From assembly GCF_001019715.1 (NCBI RefSeq), contig NZ_BBXJ01000001.1, positions 310,001-374,000 on the forward strand: a stretch of 64,000 nucleotides of DNA. The letters run 5' to 3'. The position numbers and the translations under genes are program-made. Position 1 is the first letter of the stretch. Each line of letters begins with the position of its first letter. This document shows, one piece after another, positions 43,820-51,928 of this stretch. Under the pieces are notes generated by a model. That model was not told the origin of the DNA. It did not search any database and was given only the letters and a program-made list of their open reading frames with translations. Origin of the DNA: Rodentibacter caecimuris (lineage in GTDB: Bacteria; Pseudomonadota; Gammaproteobacteria; Enterobacterales; Pasteurellaceae).

Positions 43820-44818
43820 TTAAACGGCTCCTTCGATAATCACCTGCTTTAAAGAATAACTCCCAGCAGAATCTGCATTAATTAGAGTTGTCCATCCAAG
43901 AAAACTAGAATTATCCATTCCTAAAATAAATGTAGATTTTGTATCAGGGCGTAAACTAAGTGAAAGCTCATAAGGTAAAGGATCTTTTAGTAAAAAACGA
44001 ATCAATTCTTTTAAGTGTTTATATCTCTCAGTATTTGGCAAGAATTGATAAAATTCATCAACTTCTAGATTATTAATATGAATACGGAACTTATTTGAGA
44101 ACGATTCAACATTACTGCCCGAAATAAAATTATCTCCAAGTACTACATTCTGTACACCGAGTTTATTTTTCTGGTCAATTTCTATTTCAAGAATCCGTCT
44201 TACATGCTCTTCAATAAAAATATCATTTAAATCAAAATAATGCCGAATAATATCAGCTAACACTTCAGGCGTTCTTACCCCAGATTGTATTATTCCAATA
44301 TAGTAAAAAATTTTATGCCAGTTTAACTTAGAATACCCTATAAAATCCTTAGATAATCCCAAAAGATTTATCATGTTGCAAGAGTAATCATCAGAAAAGT
44401 CTGATTTAAATCTTATATAATGCTTATACTTCCGCCAAATCTGATGAAAAATTGCAATCAAATGATGATTAAAAAAATCTAAATATCTCGCTTGAATAGA
44501 TTCGCTATCATAAGATTCTTCTGCGATCTCGTCTAATATACTGCCTGGAAGTGGGCCTGCAGCCCCTTGCAGCCCTAGAAAATTAACTAAAAACTGAAAT
44601 TTTTTTTCTTCCTTTTCCTCTAAAATAGTAAGTTGCTCAATATCCCCAACAGGAAAGTTAAGTTTAGGGTTACTAAAAAAACGAAATACCGATTCCTCAA
44701 TGAGAGTATTTTCTAATTCATCCAGACTTATAGATGATGACTTTGCAATTGCCTCTACGAGTTGATGAAATCCGTACTGATTTAAATCAGTCTTTGTAGA
44801 GAAGTTTTCTGTTCCCAT
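43820..44818 (-). CDS. tssG: T6SS baseplate wedge protein TssG
   Basis: TssG, with TssF and TssE, forms the baseplate wedge. This 332-residue protein has the family pattern: FHQLVEAIAK, FPVGDIEQL, VNFLGLQGAAGPLP, DFFNHHLIAIFHQIWRKYKH and YYIGIIQSGVRT. The length is normal. The start overlaps the end of tssF by about 37 bases. The DNA here is strongly AT-rich compared with tssB and tssC. Confidence 0.93.
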   Translation of the reverse strand: MGTENFSTKTDLNQYGFHQLVEAIAKSSSISLDELENTLIEESVFRFFSNPKLNFPVGDIEQLTILEEKEEKKFQFLVNFLGLQGAAGPLPGSILDEIAEESYDSESIQARYLDFFNHHLIAIFHQIWRKYKHYIRFKSDFSDDYSCNMINLLGLSKDFIGYSKLNWHKIFYYIGIIQSGVRTPEVLADIIRHYFDLNDIFIEEHVRRILEIEIDQKNKLGVQNVVLGDNFISGSNVESFSNKFRIHINNLEVDEFYQFLPNTERYKHLKELIRFLLKDPLPYELSLSLRPDTKSTFILGMDNSSFLGWTTLINADSAGSYSLKQVIIEGAV

Positions 44819-46533
44819 TTAAATATCTCGTTGTTGCTCGTATTTACAACCTCTAGAAGATGAAAGGAATTTATCGTACCGTATAACCTAAAAAACTCCG
44901 CAAGAAGTGTACCAAATAAAAATAGCTCCCCTTCACACAGAAAATGATTACTATCTATTCTTAATACTGATTTTTGCCCTCTGTATACTACGCCCTTTAT
45001 TACTTTATCAATAGAACGGGTTACAATAGATTCCATTCCAGCCAAGCGTTTCTCTGTACGTCTTAATGACTGGACATCATTCATAGCTGGGAAATCATAA
45101 GTTAACAAAATCCCCTTTAAAACATCCAATCTTGTTAGAGATAGATAATTAAGTGAGAGATTAGATATCAACTTCCAGTGAACAGACTCATCTAAGACCG
45201 CTCTAATTGTTTTTACTGGTAGGGTAATATTTTTAAAATCAATATAAGAAGGCGTATTCTGCGATGGAATACAGATATCACCAATGCCCAACAACTCGGG
45301 AAGATTATTATTTGTGCAATCTAAATCTATTGATATAGTTTCTCTTAAAGTATCTAAAAGCTTATTTGAACTGGATACAAAAGAGATAAAATGATCATAT
45401 CTTGTTTCTTCAATATTATCTTTAATCGTTGATTTATAGTATTCCCTATTTCCGGTAGATGTCGTATGCTCAAATGATTCAAACTTTGGATAATTATAAA
45501 TTTTATTTCCAATATCCTTCAAATGTTTTGAACCAGAAACACTTCTAATATCAAATATCTCAAAATGTTCTCGATTAAAACCGGTTGGAATAATCGGATA
45601 TAGCTCTTTCTCTCCATTAAGATTTATTGGAATAGCATCATGTTCAAATAAATTAATCACAGGCGCACAATACAATGAAAAATCGGCCTGTGTTAACTTA
45701 AGATCTTTAGGAAAAGAACGATCAAACTCAAAAAATAACTTAAAATTTTTACCCGCTAATCTATTTAAGTAAAGATGCAATTTTCTTAACTTAAAAAAAT
45801 AAAATTTCTTAGGAAAAAAGAAAAATTCTTGTAATAAACGATATCCGTCAAATGCATTATCCGGATAAGGAATCAATGATTCTTTTTTATCAAAACCAAC
45901 CGAAGAAACAATATCAGGTGGTAAATTAATAATACCTTCTTCTGTTTTTATAAAAATTCTTGTTAGATAATTAAAAATCCACTGATAGCAAGTTAATGCA
46001 CTGTAATCGCTTCCAGATAAATAAAACGATAGCTCATCACACTGTATAGACGCAAAATCACCATCCGTAATATTCTCTAGCTCTAACTCAATGACTGCCG
46101 ACTCGTTACCTGTAACACTTTTTACACTATTTAAAACTATTGGGTAAACGGCTACATCCATGGTTGTTTGAAACTGACAAGCTGTGCCATCTACTGATTT
46201 AGAGGAGACAAATGTACCTTTGGGTATAATATGCTTTGTTGTAATAGCTCTTTCTTTAGGTTTAAAATTTAAAATCGCACAACTTGGTAAAGGACGTAAA
46301 TAATTTGGCCAGAGAAGCTGAATCATTGATTGAGTTATCTCCGGCAAATTATCCTGTACTTTTTCTTTCAATCGAGCGATCAAAAATGCAAAAGACTCAA
46401 TTATTCTTTCTGCTTCAGGATCAACGATTTCGTCAGATAAAAAACGAGATAAATGAGGATAGATCTTTGAAAAATACTGCCCGTCTTTTTTCAGAAAATC
46501 TAATTCAGCCCGAAAAAACTCTTTTAAAGACAT
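44782..46533 (-). CDS. tssF: T6SS baseplate wedge protein TssF
   Basis: TssF is the large wedge subunit. This 583-residue protein begins with FFRAELDFLKKDGQYFSKIYPHLS, then DPEAERIIESFAFLIARLKEK and MIQLLWPNYLRPLPSCAI, which are the family N-terminal signature. Near the C-terminus is a characteristic GTLLAEFFRLYGTINSF. It starts one base after the tssE stop and overlaps tssG. Confidence 0.95.
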   Translation of the reverse strand: MSLKEFFRAELDFLKKDGQYFSKIYPHLSRFLSDEIVDPEAERIIESFAFLIARLKEKVQDNLPEITQSMIQLLWPNYLRPLPSCAILNFKPKERAITTKHIIPKGTFVSSKSVDGTACQFQTTMDVAVYPIVLNSVKSVTGNESAVIELELENITDGDFASIQCDELSFYLSGSDYSALTCYQWIFNYLTRIFIKTEEGIINLPPDIVSSVGFDKKESLIPYPDNAFDGYRLLQEFFFFPKKFYFFKLRKLHLYLNRLAGKNFKLFFEFDRSFPKDLKLTQADFSLYCAPVINLFEHDAIPINLNGEKELYPIIPTGFNREHFEIFDIRSVSGSKHLKDIGNKIYNYPKFESFEHTTSTGNREYYKSTIKDNIEETRYDHFISFVSSSNKLLDTLRETISIDLDCTNNNLPELLGIGDICIPSQNTPSYIDFKNITLPVKTIRAVLDESVHWKLISNLSLNYLSLTRLDVLKGILLTYDFPAMNDVQSLRRTEKRLAGMESIVTRSIDKVIKGVVYRGQKSVLRIDSNHFLCEGELFLFGTLLAEFFRLYGTINSFHLLEVVNTSNNEIFKWEQKTSLQRLI

Positions 46534-46950
46534 CTACATAACCTTAAATTTTTTACTTGAACTATCCAAAATAATATTTAGCTCTGTTAATTCATTCCTT
46601 TGCTTTAATAATACCGAGCAAGTAATTCGAAAATTAAGTTGCAGAACATCATACGTATCAGGAATATATTCTATTCTCATAATTTGGATTCTGGGCTCAT
46701 AACGCTCCAAATTCGAACGAATATTTGAGATTATCGCTTGCCCCAAACTTCGTGTTGTCGCAGTTGCATCATTGAAGTCTTTTAAACCAAAATCGGGCGC
46801 ACATAATGTGCACCCTTCTTTTGAATTTAAGATTAGTTCTATGTTCTTTTTAATTGAACGGATTAAATCGCTTACAATTTCCCTTTCTGTTTTCTTTTTT
46901 ATAACATCCGTGTTTTGCGAAGCTGTTTTAATCCTATTCCAAAATCCCAT
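46534..46950 (-). CDS. tssE: T6SS baseplate protein TssE (gp25-like)
   Basis: TssE is homologous to phage T4 gp25 and starts sheath polymerisation. This 138-residue protein has SIKKNIELILNSKEGCTLCAPDFGLKDF, matching the gp25 pattern. It also has NIRSNLERYEPRI, whose EPR is the conserved triad linking baseplate and sheath. It starts 8 bases after the tssC stop. Confidence 0.94.
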   Translation of the reverse strand: MGFWNRIKTASQNTDVIKKKTEREIVSDLIRSIKKNIELILNSKEGCTLCAPDFGLKDFNDATATTRSLGQAIISNIRSNLERYEPRIQIMRIEYIPDTYDVLQLNFRITCSVLLKQRNELTELNIILDSSSKKFKVM

Positions 46951-46958
46951 AAAAATAA

Positions 46959-48446
46959 CTACTTACTGTTATCAATGTCCAAACGGCCAACAAGAGAAAG
47001 ATCAAAACTTGCGCCCATATATTTAAAGTGCGGTCTAACAGATAAAGAAACTTTATACCAACCCGGCTCACCCGCCACACTAGATACTTCTACTTTTGCA
47101 GAACGTAAAGGACGACGGCTACGAACATCTGCCGGTGGGTTTTCTTGGTCAGAAACATATTGTTTCAACCATACATTTAATTCACGTTCAAGATCTTGAC
47201 GCTCTTTCCACGAACCGATTTGCTCACGCTGTAACACTTTCAAATAATGAGCCAAGCGATTCACAATAAACATATATGGTAATTGCGTACCCAGCTTATA
47301 ATTGGTTTCAGCGGCTTTTCCTTCCTCAGTATTTGGGAATTTTTTCGGTTTTTGCACAGAGTTTGCCGAAAAGAATGCTGCATTATCACTTCCTTTACGC
47401 ATTGTTAAAGGAATAAAGCCTTCATCAGCCAATTCAAACTCTTTACGATCGGTGATTAACACTTCTGTTGGAATTTTTGCTTGCAAGTGCCCAAATGATT
47501 CAAACAAATGCAATGGTAAATCATCAACCGCACCGCCGCTTTGCGGACCAATAATATTTGGACACCAACGATATTTCGCAAAACTATCAGTTACTTTTGA
47601 AGCCATCAAGAACGCAACATTACTCCACAAATAATTCTCGTGTTTACCATCAATGCTTTCATAGTAATTAAAGGTTCTAACCGGATTTTCAACCGGATCA
47701 TAAGGTAAGCGCGATAAGAAACGCGGCATAGTTAACGCCAGATATTTAGAATCTTCAGACTCTCTTAAAGAACGCCATTTCGCATAACGCGGCCCTTCAA
47801 AAATATCCTTGATTTCTTTAATTTCAGATAACGCGGCATAACTGTCTAAGCCAAAAAATTCAGGGCCTGCGGCAGAAATAAACGGCGCATGAGATATCGC
47901 ACCAACCGAAGAAACATATTGTAATAACTTCATATCCGGCGCAGACGGCGTAAACATATAGTTACCTACAATGGCAGCAACAGGCTCGCCACCAAATTGT
48001 CCGTAATTAGCAGAATAAACGTGCTTATAAAGACCACTTTGCGTGATATCTGTTGCATATTCAAAATCATCAAGTAATTCTTCTTTGCTAACGTTTAGCA
48101 CTTCAATTTTGATGTTTTCACGGAAATCGGTACGATCAACAAGTAATTTTAAACCGCGCCACGCAGATTCCATTTCTTGAAATTTTTCATTATGCAGAAT
48201 TTCATCAACCTGATGACTGATTTTCTCATCAAGTCGAACAATCATTTCATCAATTAATGTTTTATTTACAACAGTGTCTTTACTGTCCGATTTCAACATT
48301 TCAGAAATAAATTCCGCAATACCGCGTTGTGCAATACTATAATCATCGTTTTCCGGTTTGAAACGAGTTTGCTCCATAACTTGATCAAGCAAACTTGTTG
48401 TTTGAACTTTTTTCTCAGCGCCTGCTGTTTGATTATTAGCAACCAT
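46959..48446 (-). CDS. tssC: T6SS sheath protein TssC (VipB)
   Basis: TssC, with TssB, forms the contractile sheath. This 495-residue protein has the EvpB/VipB signatures: FQEMESAWRGLKLLVDRTDF, YGQFGGEPVAAIVGNY, FISAAGPEFFG, NVAFLMASKVTDSFAKY and IPTEVLITDRKEFELADEGFIPL. I use the ATG at 48446, which has AAGGTG a few bases upstream; the in-frame GTG at 48455 is part of that site. One uptake core lies near the end (47026-47034). Confidence 0.97.
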   Translation of the reverse strand: MVANNQTAGAEKKVQTTSLLDQVMEQTRFKPENDDYSIAQRGIAEFISEMLKSDSKDTVVNKTLIDEMIVRLDEKISHQVDEILHNEKFQEMESAWRGLKLLVDRTDFRENIKIEVLNVSKEELLDDFEYATDITQSGLYKHVYSANYGQFGGEPVAAIVGNYMFTPSAPDMKLLQYVSSVGAISHAPFISAAGPEFFGLDSYAALSEIKEIKDIFEGPRYAKWRSLRESEDSKYLALTMPRFLSRLPYDPVENPVRTFNYYESIDGKHENYLWSNVAFLMASKVTDSFAKYRWCPNIIGPQSGGAVDDLPLHLFESFGHLQAKIPTEVLITDRKEFELADEGFIPLTMRKGSDNAAFFSANSVQKPKKFPNTEEGKAAETNYKLGTQLPYMFIVNRLAHYLKVLQREQIGSWKERQDLERELNVWLKQYVSDQENPPADVRSRRPLRSAKVEVSSVAGEPGWYKVSLSVRPHFKYMGASFDLSLVGRLDIDNSK

Positions 48447-48456
48447 AGATTTCACC

Positions 48457-48954
48457 TTATTCTTTTTCTAAAATGATAGCCAACTCTTTCTCCAATGCTT
48501 CTCTTGCATTCGGATCAGCGATAAGCTCTTGTAATTTATGTCTAAATGCAGGGATATTTCCCATCGGGCCTTTTAAAGCGAGTAGCGCTTCACGCAATTC
48601 TAAAAGCTTATTCAGTTGTGGAACTTGCTTCGCAATACTATCAGGCGAAAAATCGGACATGCTTTCAATTTTAAGGTTTACCCCTATATCTTGATCTTCC
48701 GCATTTTCCTCCAAACGATTTGGTACGGCAATCTCAATAGATAAATCCGACTGCTTCATCACAGCATCAAAATTATGCTTATCAATAGAAACGGTTTTTC
48801 TTTCTTCAAGGCTTAATTCTTCAGGAGAACCTTTAAAATCTCCCGTTACGAGAAGTTTTAGCGGTAACTCAATTTCATCAACTTGCCCCTCAGTCGCGGG
48901 TGTGTATTTAATATTTATGCGCTCTTTTGGTGCGACAGAACCTGCTTTAGACAT
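48457..48954 (-). CDS. tssB: T6SS sheath protein TssB (VipA)
   Basis: TssB is the small sheath subunit that interlocks with TssC and carries the ClpV-accessible element. This 165-residue protein begins VAPKERINIKYTPAT and has VDEIELPLKLLVTGDF, then SFDA-like HNFDAVMKQ with LRVENRL-like VPNRLEE, and a C-terminal helix pair (KLLELREALLALKGPMGN). It is the first gene of the structural operon. AGAGGA lies 7 bases upstream and a good sigma-70 promoter precedes it. Confidence 0.96.
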   Translation of the reverse strand: MSKAGSVAPKERINIKYTPATEGQVDEIELPLKLLVTGDFKGSPEELSLEERKTVSIDKHNFDAVMKQSDLSIEIAVPNRLEENAEDQDIGVNLKIESMSDFSPDSIAKQVPQLNKLLELREALLALKGPMGNIPAFRHKLQELIADPNAREALEKELAIILEKE

Positions 48955-49021
48955 AGAAAATCCTCTCTGGAAAGTTAAACTGTTTTTTTATTTTACAAGC
49001 GATATGCTGAAAAATGTACAA

Positions 49022-49050
49022 ATTATAAGAAATCGCCTCTACTAAATCAA
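49022..49050 (-). promoter_or_regulatory. Promoter of the T6SS structural operon
   Basis: On the minus strand TTGATT (49045-49050) and a perfect TATAAT (49022-49027) are separated by 17 bases. It ends about 68 bases before tssB. Confidence 0.75.
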
Positions 49051-49193
49051 TGATAGGAGTCAAATTTAAAATGAATTAATGTGTATAAGCATAATATGAC
49101 TTAATTTAACCGCACTTTATTTACTTTATCAGTCAATCAGCATCACTTTTTCTTATTTAATGATAAAAAAACAATAACTAGAGAAAATTTAAT

Positions 49194-49210
49194 CATTTTA
49201 GTTTAAAATG
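49194..49210 (+). promoter_or_regulatory. Inverted repeat upstream of the PAAR gene
   Basis: CATTTTA and TAAAATG enclose GTT, 32 bases before the PAAR start, overlapping a TTTAAAAT-like -10 region. The intergenic stretch 48955-49242 also holds the tssB promoter and an uptake core (49109-49117). Together these make it the divergent control region of the T6SS. Confidence 0.35.
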
Positions 49211-49242
49211 CTCCAATCAAATTTTGTGTATAGGAGGAAAAT

Positions 49243-49512
49243 ATGTCTGCACGTCGAGTTATCGTAATTGGAGATAAAACTACTCATGGCGGAACAGTAT
49301 TACAAGGCTCCCAAACCATGACAGCCGGAGGCAAAGCCATTGCCCGCCAAGGTGATTTAGTCGCTTGCCCTAAATGCAAAGGAAACTTTCCTATTGTAGA
49401 AGGTTCCTCCAAAATGTCCGCCAATGGGCGGGCTGTCGCTCTTGAAAGAATGAAAACCGCTTGTGGTGCGGAGCTTATTGCCTCACAATCGGTGATGAAA
49501 GCCGAAACATAA
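49243..49512 (+). CDS. T6SS spike-tip PAAR protein
   Basis: PAAR proteins sharpen the VgrG spike and can carry effectors. This 89-residue single-domain protein has the PAAR pattern: GDKTTHGGTVLQGS, AIARQGDLVACPKCKG, and near the end ACGAELIASQS. No toxin extension is fused. AGGAGG lies 7 bases upstream of the ATG. It starts a plus-strand run PAAR-vgrG, divergent from tssB. Confidence 0.93.
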   Translation: MSARRVIVIGDKTTHGGTVLQGSQTMTAGGKAIARQGDLVACPKCKGNFPIVEGSSKMSANGRAVALERMKTACGAELIASQSVMKAET

Positions 49513-49575
49513 TTTATTGTTTATCATTCATAATGGTCTTTAACTGCCCGATACATTTTTTTGGAGGAATCTCAA

Positions 49576-51666
49576 ATGACCGTTCAATCTGATTACCGTT
49601 ATAGCCTCACAGTCAATGGAGCCGGCCAATTCGATGTCGTGCGTTTCGAATTAAAAGAACACCTCTCCACCCTATTCCGTCTTGAACTTGATCTCGCAAG
49701 TTTCGGTTCCGAACCCGATTTCCTCACTATCATCGACCACCCGGCTACGCTAACTTTCTGGCAAGGGGAACAAGCAGTACGTCATGTTAATGGCGTTGTT
49801 ACGGCTTTGAAGCAAGGCAAAACCGGTTTTACCCGCACCCGTTACCACATGGTGATTGAACCCTCTATTTGCCGTGCCGGATTACAAACGGATTTACGTA
49901 TTTTTCAACAACAAAATTCCCAAGAGATTATCGAAACCCTGCTGCAAAAAAATAACGCACTACAAAGTCAATTTCATCTACAACATCCTTACTGGACACG
50001 CGAATATTGCGTGCAATATCGCGAAACCGATTTAAACTTCATTGAACGTCTCGCCGCCGAAGAAGGGTCATACTATTATTTTGAACACATCGCAGACAAT
50101 CACACCATTCATTTCTCCAACAACACCGCACTTTCTGAGAAAAAAGGCAATCTAGTCTATAACGCCATGCCTGCCGGACAACGCCCTGAAGCCGCCGTGT
50201 GGCATTGGGCTTATCAAGAAAAACTCAGCCCTACCCTTCAAACACTACGGGATTACACCTTCACCAATCCACGCTATAACCAAGAACACCAAGCCGCCTT
50301 GCAAGGCTCTAATGCCTTAGGCGAAATCCGTCAAGGCGAACTCAGCGAAAACCATCACGGTATCTATGAACGTTATGATTATCCGGGACGCTATAAACGT
50401 GATGCGCAAGGTAAACCTTTCACCCAATATCGCTTGGAATATGAACGTCGTGAGGCTGAACTCGCCATTGCCCAAAGTGATGATTTACGCGTGCAGCCCG
50501 GCTATGTATTCGGATTGACCGGTCATCAACGTGAAGCCTTTAATCGGGATTGGTTAATTGTGGGCGTTGAGCATTATGGTTGGCAACCCGGTGTATTAGA
50601 AGAAGAGGCCGGCGAAGAGGGAAACCGTTACGAAAATCGCATTAAACTCATTCCAAACACCACCCAATGGCGACCAGAACCCCAGCCCCGCCCCGTGGTA
50701 GAGGGCTCGCAAATGGCACATGTGGTCGGCCCTGCCGATGAAGAGATTTATTGTGACGAATGGGGACGGGTAAAAGTCCAATTCCCATGGGATCGTGAGG
50801 GTCAAAACAACGAACACAGCTCTTGCTGGATTCGGGTCAGCCAAGGTTGGGCGGGGGCACAGTTCGGTCATATCGCCATTCCGCGTATCGGTCATGAAGT
50901 GATGGTGGATTTCTTAGAGGGTGATCCGGATCAACCAATTATTACGGGTCGCACCTATCACAGTACAACAGAGCCGCCTTATGCCCTACCGGAGCATAAA
51001 ACCCGAATGACAATTAAATCCAAAACCCACAAAGGTAATGGCTTTAACGAACTACGCTTTGAAGATGAAAACGGCAAAGAAGAAGTCTTTATTCATGCCG
51101 AGCGGGATCAAAACAATGTGGTAAAAAACGATGAAACCACCCAAATCGGACATGATCGCAGTGAACAGGTGGGAAACGACGAAACTATCACTATCGGCAA
51201 CAACCGCACGGAAACCGTCGGGCAGGATGAATCCTTAACCGTCGGGCGCGACCAATCCAATAAAATCAATCGCAACCGCATGACTAAGATTGAAAAGGAT
51301 GAGGTGTTAAATATCGGCAATCATCTCGCCATGGATATCTATGCCAATCAAGATGTTAAAACCGGTCGGGATTACAAACATGTGGTACAGGCTAAAGCCA
51401 AACTGGAAGTCGGCGAATTATTAAAACATCACACCAAACACGCCAATATGGAGGCAGAAAATAAGGTGCGTGTGGCTGGTCCGGGCGGTACCATTATTAT
51501 TGACACCAAAGGAATTACCCTGAAAGGCAAAGTTACTGTCAAAGGCGACCTTATCACTCGTGGAGGGGCACCGGAGAAAATCGAAACCCTCGCCCTTCTT
51601 GCCCACCAAGGAGACGATCTTTGCCCAATATGTGAAGCGATGAAAAATAAAAAAGTGGAAAACTGA
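49576..51666 (+). CDS. vgrG: T6SS spike protein VgrG (TssI)
   Basis: VgrG trimers form the spike on the Hcp tube and carry adaptor-bound effectors. This 696-residue protein has the gp27-like N-terminal domains and the gp5-like OB fold at about 375-470 (EEIYCDEWGRVKVQFPWDR, WAGAQFGHIAIPRIGHEV). A stretch of short D/N-x-[ST]-x-x-[IV]-G repeats at about 515-590 forms the triple beta-helix, followed by a C-terminal tail ending with CPIC. No enzymatic extension is present, so it is a carrier spike. The start is the ATG at 49576 with GGAGG 8 bases upstream; a TTG before it is rejected. One uptake core lies near 50126. A near-identical central piece survives as the remnant at 23575-24165. Confidence 0.96.
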   Translation: MTVQSDYRYSLTVNGAGQFDVVRFELKEHLSTLFRLELDLASFGSEPDFLTIIDHPATLTFWQGEQAVRHVNGVVTALKQGKTGFTRTRYHMVIEPSICRAGLQTDLRIFQQQNSQEIIETLLQKNNALQSQFHLQHPYWTREYCVQYRETDLNFIERLAAEEGSYYYFEHIADNHTIHFSNNTALSEKKGNLVYNAMPAGQRPEAAVWHWAYQEKLSPTLQTLRDYTFTNPRYNQEHQAALQGSNALGEIRQGELSENHHGIYERYDYPGRYKRDAQGKPFTQYRLEYERREAELAIAQSDDLRVQPGYVFGLTGHQREAFNRDWLIVGVEHYGWQPGVLEEEAGEEGNRYENRIKLIPNTTQWRPEPQPRPVVEGSQMAHVVGPADEEIYCDEWGRVKVQFPWDREGQNNEHSSCWIRVSQGWAGAQFGHIAIPRIGHEVMVDFLEGDPDQPIITGRTYHSTTEPPYALPEHKTRMTIKSKTHKGNGFNELRFEDENGKEEVFIHAERDQNNVVKNDETTQIGHDRSEQVGNDETITIGNNRTETVGQDESLTVGRDQSNKINRNRMTKIEKDEVLNIGNHLAMDIYANQDVKTGRDYKHVVQAKAKLEVGELLKHHTKHANMEAENKVRVAGPGGTIIIDTKGITLKGKVTVKGDLITRGGAPEKIETLALLAHQGDDLCPICEAMKNKKVEN

Positions 51667-51850
51667 TTTGTGATTGCCGATAGACTTCAAAAGAAGGAAT
51701 GAAAATATAAAGAATTAAGGATAATAATAAAAAATAAGAATAAAATGCGGTCAAATTTCAGCCTGTTTTCATTATCGGATAAAAGAGAGAAAAGTGAGAA
51801 TGATTAGACAGATTAAAAAAACATCTGAAAAATCAACCGCATTTTTGCCT

Positions 51851-51872
51851 ATATCATGCGTTACCATGATAT
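51851..51872 (+). promoter_or_regulatory. Palindrome upstream of the right DUF4123 gene
   Basis: ATATCATG and CATGATAT enclose six bases, about 57 bases before the adaptor start. There is no T-tract behind it. It is a candidate operator or leader hairpin. The rest of 51667-51928 is AT-rich, with two decayed uptake cores pointing towards each other (near 51744 and 51837), possibly an old terminator of vgrG. Confidence 0.4.
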
Positions 51873-51928
51873 GGTCCACAACCTGTTGTTCTCTGCACGA
51901 ATAACAAAGGGTTATAGGAGATAACACT

